Part shown: positions 7,062 through 15,600 of the stretch, one piece after another
How positions within the stretch are numbered: the first letter of the stretch is position 1
How the letters are laid out: every line of letters begins with the position of its first letter
Origin: CAZGTQ01 sp964528575
GTDB taxonomy: Bacteria > Planctomycetota > UBA1135 > GCA-002686595
Direction: 5' to 3'
Assembly: GCA_964528575.1 (NCBI GenBank)
Contig: CAZGTQ010000434.1
Location: 1 to 17,161 of the forward strand
DNA: 17,161 bases
Translations under genes and position numbers: made by a program
Notes under the pieces: model-generated
Database searches by the model: none
Seen by the model: only the letters and a program-made list of their open reading frames with translations
What the model was told of the DNA's origin: nothing

Positions 7062-8087
7062 ATGGCCGACCACGAGGTCGTCGAGCTGCTCGGCGACGGC
7101 ATCTCCGCCGAGCTCTCCACCTGCGTCCACGCGATCGCGGACGCCCTCCCCGTCGGCCTGCGTTTCCGTCAGGTCGACCTGTCGCTCGAGGCGCGGCGCG
7201 CGCGCGGAACGGCGGTCTACGACGACGCGGTGGCCGCGCTGCGCGAGCTGCGCACCGCGCTCAAGTACCCGACCGTCACCGAGGCCGAGAGCCCGAACAA
7301 GGTGCTGCGGGAGCGCTCGGACTTCGCGGTGATCCACCGCCACGTCGCGACGATCGAGGGCGTCGAGAACAACTTCAAGGGCCGCATCGACGTGGACATC
7401 GTGCGCATTGCGACCGGCGGGACGTACGAGGACCGCGGCCGGCGCATCGGGCAGGAGTCGGCGGTGTCGCTGCGCGTGATCGAGCGCACGCCGTGCCGCC
7501 ACGCCGCGCGCTTCGCGTTCGAGCTCGCGACCCGGCGCAAGAGCGGCGTCGTGTCGACGAGCAAGTACACGATCCAGCGCGCCGCGGACGGGCTCTTCGA
7601 GGACACGGTCGAGGAGCTCGCGCAGGGCTACCCGGACGTGCCGTACCGGCGCGAGCTGTTCGACGCGCTCCTCGCCGGCCTGATCCTGCACCCCGACCGC
7701 TACGCCGTGATCGTGTGCCCCAACGAGTACGGCGACTTCCTCTCCGACATGGCGTGCGGGCTGATCGGGTCGATCGGGCTGGGCGACAGCGCGTCGTACG
7801 CGTTCGACGAGGAGGGCCGCATCACGCTCGCGCTGTTCGACCCCGCCGGCGGCACCGCGCCCGACATCGCGGGCCGGGGGATCTGCAACCCGACGGCCGC
7901 GTTGCTCGCGCTCGCGTCGATGCTGGCGCACCTGGGCGAGGAGCGCGCATCGTCGGCGCTGCGCGGCGCGATCGGGGCGGCGATCCGCGACGGCGAGAAG
8001 ACGGCCGACATCGGCGGGACGCTCGGGACGAGCGCGTTCACGGCCGCGGTCGCGCGGCGCGCGGGCGCGGCGCTCGCGGGGCGCTGA
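7062..8087 (+). CDS. Isocitrate/isopropylmalate dehydrogenase-family enzyme (divergent, NAD-type)
   Basis: A 341-residue member of the beta-decarboxylating dehydrogenase family, which oxidises and decarboxylates 2-hydroxy acids with a metal ion. Visible motifs are LLGDGI (9-14) and SPNKVLR (77-83), which carries the Ser-x-Asn-xxx-Arg pattern of isocitrate dehydrogenases. DIVRIATGGTY (112-122), the catalytic-lysine region STSKYTIQ (K168), metal aspartates D201, D225 and D229 in NEYGDFLSD, and GGTAPDIAG (263-271) follow. The Asp at 268 suggests NAD rather than NADP. Two departures stand out: the usual HGTAP histidine is Gly263, and the usual REnTGG reads RIATGG. Isocitrate is favoured over isopropylmalate by the SxN motif, but homoisocitrate, tartrate-like or other substrates remain possible. 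The in-frame extension upstream of 7062 is antisense to the GNAT gene and was dropped. The stop overlaps the flippase ribosome-binding site. Confidence 0.88.
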   Translation: MADHEVVELLGDGISAELSTCVHAIADALPVGLRFRQVDLSLEARRARGTAVYDDAVAALRELRTALKYPTVTEAESPNKVLRERSDFAVIHRHVATIEGVENNFKGRIDVDIVRIATGGTYEDRGRRIGQESAVSLRVIERTPCRHAARFAFELATRRKSGVVSTSKYTIQRAADGLFEDTVEELAQGYPDVPYRRELFDALLAGLILHPDRYAVIVCPNEYGDFLSDMACGLIGSIGLGDSASYAFDEEGRITLALFDPAGGTAPDIAGRGICNPTAALLALASMLAHLGEERASSALRGAIGAAIRDGEKTADIGGTLGTSAFTAAVARRAGAALAGR

Positions 8088-8091
8088 GGAG
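8087..8091 (+). promoter_or_regulatory. Shine-Dalgarno AGGAG for the flippase CTG start
   Basis: AGGAG at 8087-8091 begins on the last base of the dehydrogenase stop codon (TGA 8085-8087) and stands 6 nt before CTG 8098. Motif and spacing are near ideal. Overlap with the upstream stop suggests translational coupling. No other start codon in the flippase frame is placed to use it. Confidence 0.7.
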
Positions 8092-8097
8092 CAGGCC

Positions 8098-9453
8098 CTG
8101 GACGCGGGCGACCAGGACGCGGGCGGCGAGGACGACGCGGGAGCGGCGGTCCCCCGCCGCGTCTGGTCCGCAACGGCGCTGCAGGTCGCAGGGCGCCTGT
8201 GGGGCTCGGCTGCGACGTTCGCGACGCTCATCCTGCTCTCGCGCCACCTCGCGGACGTCGAGCTCGGCCGCTTCACGTTCTACATCGGCGTCTTCGCGCT
8301 GCTCGACACGCTGACCGACTTCGGCACCGGCGCGATCGCGGTGCAGCGCACGTCCACCGACCCCGCGCGCACCGCCGGGGTGCTCGCCCAGGCGCGGCGG
8401 CTGCGCCTCGTCACCGCGTCCGCCGGCTGCGTCGCGGTCGCGGCCGGCGTCTTCGCGATCGGCGAGCCGGGCGCGGTCTGGATCGCGCTCGCGTGCGGCT
8501 ACGAGCTGACGCACGCGCTCGAGCTCTCCGCGACCGTCTTCAAGAACCGCATCGCGTGGGGCGTGCCCGTCGCCGCGCGTGCGTTCGCCAGCCTGGCGCG
8601 GCTCGCGATCGTCGTCGCGCTCCTGCTCGCCGACGTGCACGGGGCGGCGGCGTACGTTCTGGGGACGGCCGTCGGCAGCAGCCTCGCGAACGTGATCCTG
8701 CACTTCGCCGCGCGGCCGCACCTGCCGCCGCCGGCGGACGCAAAGGAGCGCGCGCGCGCAGGCGGGATGCGCGCGCTGTGGAGCGCGACGTGGCCGCTCG
8801 GCGTCGCGGGCCTGTGCCAGCAGCTCTACTTCTACGTCGACAACGTCTTCGTGCGCGTGCTCGAGGGCGACGCGGAGCTCGGCCGCTACAACGTCGCGGT
8901 TCGGCTCCTCTCGTTCCTGATCATGGGCGCGCAGTTCGCGACCGTCTCGGCGCTGCCCTGGCTCGCGCGCCGCCCGCAGGCCGAGCGCGGCGCCGCCGCC
9001 GCCCGCCTCGCGCAACCCCTCTTCGCGGGCGCCTGCCTCGGCGCGGGCCTGGTCTGGCCGTGGAGCGAGGCCCTGCTGCGCTTCCTGTTCGGCGAGGGCT
9101 TCGGCTCCGCGGCCGCCAGCCTGCGCTGGCTGTTGCTCGCCGCGGCCACGATCTACGCCGGCGCGCCGCTGCTCTGGGCGGTGGTCGCGGCCGGGCGGCC
9201 TCGGGCGGTCCTCGCGGTCACCGCGGCCGCGCTCGCGGTCAACCTCGCCGGCAATGCGGTCCTGATCCCGCGGCTCGGCATCGAGGGAGCCGCCCTCGCG
9301 ACCCTCGCCACGGAGGGCGCGGTCGCGATCGGAGCCTTCGTCTCGCTCGCTCTGGCCGGGGCGCGGCCGCTCGCCGCGCGGCCGCTCGGCTGGCTGGCCG
9401 GTCCCCTCGCGTTCGGCGTCGGGCGCGGGGTCGCAGCGCTGATGGCCGGCTGA
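8098..9453 (+). CDS. Polysaccharide flippase (Wzx/MATE-like), apparent CTG start
   Basis: A 451-residue multi-span inner-membrane protein of the polysaccharide-biosynthesis (oligosaccharide flippase) superfamily, which moves lipid-linked glycans across the membrane. About a dozen hydrophobic segments are visible. Family-like features are the first helix pair with ADVELGRFTFYIGVFALLD (52-70) and TDFGTGAIAVQR (73-84), YVDNVFVRVLEGDAELGRY (246-264) at the start of the second half, and LIPRLGIEGAA (389-399). The first ATG/GTG/TTG in frame is GTG 8341 (residue 82), which would delete the first two helices. The codon CTG 8098, 6 nt after AGGAG, gives a complete protein of normal length with a short acidic N-terminus. 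It forms a two-gene unit with the dehydrogenase. The link in function is unclear; surface-polysaccharide export is the inferred role. Confidence 0.85.
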   Translation: MDAGDQDAGGEDDAGAAVPRRVWSATALQVAGRLWGSAATFATLILLSRHLADVELGRFTFYIGVFALLDTLTDFGTGAIAVQRTSTDPARTAGVLAQARRLRLVTASAGCVAVAAGVFAIGEPGAVWIALACGYELTHALELSATVFKNRIAWGVPVAARAFASLARLAIVVALLLADVHGAAAYVLGTAVGSSLANVILHFAARPHLPPPADAKERARAGGMRALWSATWPLGVAGLCQQLYFYVDNVFVRVLEGDAELGRYNVAVRLLSFLIMGAQFATVSALPWLARRPQAERGAAAARLAQPLFAGACLGAGLVWPWSEALLRFLFGEGFGSAAASLRWLLLAAATIYAGAPLLWAVVAAGRPRAVLAVTAAALAVNLAGNAVLIPRLGIEGAALATLATEGAVAIGAFVSLALAGARPLAARPLGWLAGPLAFGVGRGVAALMAG

Positions 9454-9668
9454 TTCCGGCGGGCCGCAGCCCGCCCAGCACGACGGATTGCGCGCCGGAT
9501 CATGCTGGCCGGAACCTGATGGTGCGGTTTTTTCCGATCGCGCATACCATCGGTCAGTTCGGCCGCAGGGCCGGAAGGAACCCCCCCGGAGAATCGCTGC
9601 TGCCGGCACATCCCCTTGCCGGCGCCGCGGGACTCCAAACTCCCCTACCCAGCCGTGGGAGCCCCCCT
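9454..9668 (+). other. Structured intergenic leader before the giant gene
   Basis: No gene is seen in these 215 bp. Three stem candidates are present: 9458-9464 with 9469-9475 (7 bp, 4-nt loop, directly after the flippase stop and without a T-run); 9519-9526 with 9541-9550 (8 pairs, a 2-nt bulge and a T-rich loop containing T6 at 9528-9533); and 9560-9564 with 9569-9573 (5 bp). They may form a structured 5' leader or end flippase transcription. I could not match them to a known riboswitch class. Confidence 0.35.
9657..9661 (+). promoter_or_regulatory. Shine-Dalgarno GGGAG deciding the TTG start
   Basis: GGGAG at 9657-9661 lies 7 nt before TTG 9669. It is the only start in this stretch that places a signal peptide at the very N-terminus of the giant protein. 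Confidence 0.65.
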
Positions 9669-12600
9669 TTGAAAGCCGATCTCTTCGCCTGTTTCCTCGC
9701 TCTCTGTCTGTTCGGAGCCGCGACCGAAGCCCAAACGACCTGGACGGGCGCGCTCAGCACGAGCTGGAGCGTCCCCGGGAACTGGGACACCCTCGTCGTG
9801 CCGACAGGCACGACCGACGTGATCATCGCGCCGGCTGCCAACCAGCCGTCGAGCTTCCTGGTCAACCCCGTCTGCGACGACCTGACGATCCAGGCAGGTG
9901 CCACGCTCGGACTCTCCGGCGGCTTCGACCTGCGCGTCAACGGCAACCTGCAGATCGACGGGTCCCTGACCGTCAGCTCCCCGACGAGCCAGATCGAGGT
10001 GACCGGGAACTGGACCAACGACGGCGCGTTCTCGAACGGGAGCTCGACCGTCGAGTTCTCCGGGACCGGCAGCGTCGGCGGGACGAGCGCGACGACGTTC
10101 AACAACCTCCTCGTCAGCGGCGGCGCCCGGACGCTCGCGGTCCCGATCGACGTCGCGGTCGACGTGACGATCGAGGGCGGAGCGACGCTGGACATCGGCG
10201 TGAACGACCACGTCGTCGCCGGCAACTGGACCTCGAGCGCGGGCGGCGCGGTCAGCGGCTCGGGCGCGATCGAGCTGGCGGGCAACGGCCTGCTCACGAC
10301 CGGCGCGAACTCGCTTCCGAACGTCCTCGTCAGCGCGGGCGTGCGCGCGATCAACACATCCTCGATCGCGGGCGATCTGGCGATGACCGGCGGCCAGATC
10401 CAGATCCTCGACAGCGTCACGCTCTCGGTCGGCGGCAACGCGACGCTCTCCGGCGGCACCCTGGGCTGGGACAGCTTCTTCGGCGGCGCGGAGGTGCTCG
10501 ACGTCGACGGCGACGTGACGATCACCGCCGCAGCCGGCAACACGAGCGCGGATTCGGTCCTGCGCTGCGCCGGCAACTGGTCCTCGACGTCGGCCTTCGC
10601 GCCGGCCAACGGCACGGTCGAGCTCGACGGCGGCACCGCGGCGAGCGTCGGCGGCGCATCCCCGACGTTCGCGCACCTGCGCGTCGTCAGCGGGACGAAG
10701 TCGGTCACGGCGGCGACGAAGGTCGCCAACCTGACGATCGAGTCGGGCGGGACCCTGAACGCGTCGGCGGCCCTGGACGTCGACGGCTCGGTCACGCTCG
10801 GCGCCACCGGCGCGTGGGGGCTGGGCAGCTCGAACCACACGGTCGGCGGCAACTGGAGCTCGACGGGCGGCAGCGCGACCGGCACGGGCGCGGTCGTCTT
10901 CGACGGCGCCGGCAGCCTCTCGACCGGCGGCGGCTCGATCTCGAACGCGGTGATCAGCGCGGGGACCCGCACGGTCGTCTCCAGCGCGATCAGCGGCAAC
11001 TTCTCGATGCTCGGCGGCGCGCTCGAGATCCTCGACGGCCAGGTGCTCACGGTCGCCGGGGACCTCTCGCTCAGCGTCGGCACGGTCTCGATCCTCGGCG
11101 GCACCGCCGGGGTCGAAGCGATCGACGTCGAGGGCGACGTATCGATCACGGCGAGCGCCGGCACGTTCTCCGATGAAGCGCAGATCCGCTGCGCGGGCAA
11201 CTGGTCGTCGTCCTCCGCGTTCCAGCCCGCGGACGGCCTCGTGCGCCTCGACGGCGGCACGGTGGCGACCGTCGGCGGCGCAGGCGCGACGTTCCCCGAC
11301 CTGAACATCGAGAGCGGCACGAAGACCGTCGTGACGCCGGTGACGATCCAGGGGAACTTCACGCTGTTCGCGGGCTCGACGCTCGACTCCGACGCCGCGA
11401 TGGACTTCGACGGCAACGTGACGATCGGCAACGCGACCAGCGCCTGGGACATCGGCTCCTCGACGCACACGATCGCGGGCAACTTCCTCGCGCTCGGCGG
11501 CTCCGCGCTCGGCACCGGCACGCTCGAGCTCGACGGAACCGGCTCGCTCACCTCGGCCGGCGGCGACGTCTCCAACATGCTCGTCTCGGCGGGCACGCGC
11601 ACGCTCCTGGGAACGGGCGGTCCGTTCATCTTCGACGTGCTCGGCGACCTCGACATGACCGGCGGCGAGCTCGTCCTCGCGGACAACACCGCCATGCGCG
11701 TCGGCGGCGACATGAGCCTCACGGGCGGCACGCTCGGCTTCACCGACCTGGGCGGCGGCGCCGAGGTCCTCGACGTCGCGGGGAACGTCGTCCTGACGGC
11801 CACGCCGGGGACGATGAGCGCGAACAGCGCGATCTTCTGCGCGGGCGACTGGTCGTCCGACGCGGCGTGGACGCCCTCCGCGGGCACCGTCGTGCTCGAC
11901 CCGGCGGTGGCGAGCACGGTCGGCGGCGCGGGCACGACGTTCAACTCGTTGCGCGTCGCGAGCGGCACCGTCACGGTGTCGGCCGCGGCGGCGATCGTCG
12001 GCGACCTGACCGTCGACTCCGGCGCGACGCTCGACACGGACGCGCCGCTCGACATCGACGGCGCGGTCACGCTCGGCGACATCACCGCCGCGTGGGACGT
12101 CGGCGCGTCGACGCACACGGTCGGCGGAGCGTACGTCTCGGCCGGCGCGAGCGCGTCCGGCGCGGGCAAGCTCCTGTTCGACGGCGCGGGAGGTCTGAAC
12201 GCGGGCGGCGCGTCGCTCCCCCACGTCGAGCTGGCGAGCGGCGCGCGCTCGGCGTTCTCCGGAACGATCGCGGGCGACCTGACGCTCTCGGGCGGCACCC
12301 TGACGATCGAGGCCGACCAGACGCTGCACGTGACCGGCAACGCGGCGCTGAGCTCGGGAACGCTCGCGTGGGCGACCACCGGCGGCACCGAGGTGCTCGA
12401 CGTCGACGGCGACGTGACGATCGCGGCGTCGGCGGGTGCCACGAGCGCCGGGAGCATCGTGCGCTGCGGCGGCGACTGGTCCTCCGACGCGACGTTCGCT
12501 CCCGCGCTCGGAACCGTCGAGCTCGACGGCGGCAGCGTCGCGACCGTCGGCGGCACGGGCCCGATTTTCGCGAGCCTGCGCGTCGTCAGCGGCACGAAGA

Positions 12601-15600
12601 CGCTCCTGTCGGCGGCCGCGGTCACGGGCGACCTCGCGGTCGACTCGGGCGCAACGCTCGACGCGAACGCGGCGCTCGACGTCGACGGCAGCGTGTCCCT
12701 GGGCGCGACCGCGACGCTCGACGTCGGCGGCCTGACCCACACCGTCGCCGGCGACTGGACGTCCGCCGGCGGCAGCGCGATCGGCTCGGGCACGCTCGAG
12801 CTCGACGGTCCCGGCGTTCTCGCGACGTCGACGGGCTCGGTGCCCAACGTCCTGCTCACCGCGGGCCTGCGCGAGGTCGACGACACCCACGTGACCGGCG
12901 ACCTCGAGCTGGCCGGCGGCGAGCTCCGCGTGCGCAACGACCAGACGCTCGTCGTCGATGGCGACGCGACGTTCGCGGCCGGCACGCTCTCGTGGCACGC
13001 GACGCCCGACGGCACGCCCGAGGTCATCGACGTCGAGGGCAACGTCACCGCGACGGCGGCGGCGGGCTCGACCAGCGCGGACAGCGAGCTGTACGCCGCG
13101 GGCGACTGGACCTCGGACGGCGCGTTCGCGCCGGCCGCCGGCACGGTGTACCTCGACGGCTCCTCGCCGAGCCTGGTCGACGGCACCGGCATCACGCTCG
13201 CGCGCCTCGTCGTGCGCAACAACGGACGCGCGCTCCTGAACACGGCGAACGCCGGCGAGCTGCTCGTCGAGGCGGGAGCGACGCTCCAGATGCTCGCGGA
13301 CCTCACGGTCTCGGGCGGCGCGACGGTCGCGGGCGGCACGCTCGCGCTCGGCCCGCAGACGATCTCGGTCGAGGAGGACTTCACCGCGAGCGACGGCGGC
13401 TCGTCGGTCACCGGGACGGGGCTCGTGCGCCTCACCGGCACCGGCACGCTGTCCACCGGCGCGAATTCGGTGCCCGCGGTCGACGTGACCGGCGGCCAGC
13501 GCGCGGCGCTCGACAGCGTCGTCGCCGGCAACCTGACGCTGTCGGGCGGGCTCCTGCGCATCGGCGACAACCAGACGCTGACCGTCGGCGGCAACGCCTC
13601 GCTCAGCGTGCTGGCGACGCTCGCCTTCGACGACACGTCCGGCGGCCTCGAGACCCTCGACGTCGCCGGCACGGTCGTCGCGAGCGCGACGGTCGTCGAC
13701 GCGACGGCGAACACGCGCATCCACTGCGCGGGGAACTGGACGTCGTTCTCGACGTTCGCTCCCTCGGACGGCCTCGTCGTCTTCGACGGCGGAACGACGA
13801 CGACCGTCGGCGGCCCGGGCGTGAACCTGCCCGACGTGCTCGTCGCATCGGGCACGAAGACGCTGACGTCGGCGCTGTCCGCGGACCGTCTCGAGGTGTC
13901 CTCGGGCGCGGCGCTGATCGCGAACGCGGCCGCGAACGTCGACGGCGACGTCGTGCTCGGCGACGGGTCCGCGTCGTTCGACCTCGGCGGCCTGACGCAC
14001 CTCGTCCTGGGGAGCTGGGTCTCTGCCGGCGCGAGCGCGACGAACGGCACCGTCGAGTTCGACGGCAGCGGCCAGCTCGACACCGGCGGCGGCTCGATCG
14101 CGAACGTCGCGGTCAGCGCGGGCACGCGCTCCGTGCTCGCCAGCACCGTCGGCGGGCTGCTCGAGATGACGGCCGGGGAGCTGTCGATCGACGACGACCA
14201 GACGCTGACCGTCGGCGGCAACGCCGATCTGTCGGGCGGCGTGCTGTCGTTCATCGACAACGGCGGCGGCGCGGAGACGCTCGACGTCGCGGGCCACGCG
14301 ACGATCTCGGCGAGCGCGGGCACGACGTCCGCGAACACCGTGATCGCCGTCGCGGGCGACTGGACCTCGAGCGCGTCGTTCGCTCCCGCGGCGGGCACCG
14401 TGGTGCTCGACGGCGGGACGGTCGCGAGCATCGACGGCTCCGGCATCGATCTCGCCGACCTGGTCATCGAGTCGGGCACCAAGACGCTCGACGCGGCCGC
14501 GACGGTCGCGAACCTGACCGTGCAGACCGGGGCCGCGCTCGTCACGAACGCGACTCTGGACGTCGACGGGGCCGTGACGCTGGGCGACGGCACCGCGTCG
14601 TGGGACCTCGGCGGCGGCACGCACACGGTCGCCGGCGACTGGACGTCCGGCGGCGCGAGCGCGACGAACGGCACCGTCGAGCTCGACGGCCCGGGCGTGC
14701 TCGTCACGGGTGGCGGCTCCATCGCGAACGCGCGCATCGCCGCCGGCGTGCGCGCTGCGTCGTCCGGTCAGATCGACGGCCTGCTCGAGATGACGGGCGG
14801 GGGTCTGACGATCCTCGCCGACCAGACGCTGGCCGTCGGGGGCAACGCGCTCCTCACCAGCGGCGTTTTGTCGTGGGCGCCGGTCGCCGGCGGCCTCGAC
14901 GAGGTGCTCGACGTCGAGGGCGACGTCGTCTGCTCGGCGTCGATCGGGACGGTGAGCTCGAGCTCGGTCCTGCGCTGCGCGGGCGACTGGAGCTCGAACG
15001 TGTCCTTCGCTCCGACGGCCGGGCGCGTCGTGCTCGACGGCGCCGGCACGACGAGTGTCGCCGGCCTCGCGCCGGGGTTCGATCCGACGTTCTTCCAGCT
15101 CGTCATGCGCAACGGCACGCGTCGCTCGACGAGCGACCACGTGCTCGACGTGGAGACGTTCACGATCGAGACGACCGGGGCGTACGAGATCGAGGGTGCG
15201 ACCGTGACCGTCCCGGGGACGTCGATCCTCGTGAGCGGCACGCTCGCGCTCGGCACCTCGGGCGTGCTCGAGCTCGGCCCGACGGTCGCGCTCCTCACGT
15301 CGGCCACCGGCACGCTGAGCCTGGTCGGCACGCCGGCGAATCCCGCGGTGATCACCGGATCCGGCGGTGGCGGCTACCTGCTGACGATCGACGGTGACCT
15401 CGTCGCGGGCAACTTCCGCTTCGAGCAGATGGGAGCGGCGGGCATCGTCGTCAGCAACGGCGCGACGATCGGAGCCTCGCCGAACGACATGCGCTCGGGC
15501 GCGTTCAGCACGCCTTCGTCCGCGGCCGGCTCGGTCATGCTCGACATCCGGCGCAACTCGCCCACGGAGTTCCGTTACGTGGCGTTCGAGGACCCGGGCG

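Noticed and set aside
9528..9533. T6 run considered as the flippase terminator
   Set aside because: The nearest strong stem (9458-9475) ends more than 50 bp earlier, and the T-run lies in the loop of another possible stem rather than after one.
8199..9668. In-frame extension of the giant protein upstream of TTG 9669
   Set aside because: It overlaps most of the flippase gene in another frame, has no motif sense, and would bury the signal peptide some 490 residues into the protein.
10011..15200. Periodic repeats considered as a CRISPR-like or satellite array
   Set aside because: The period is about 627 bp, copies are diverged and always in frame, and conservation follows the protein. It is a coding repeat.
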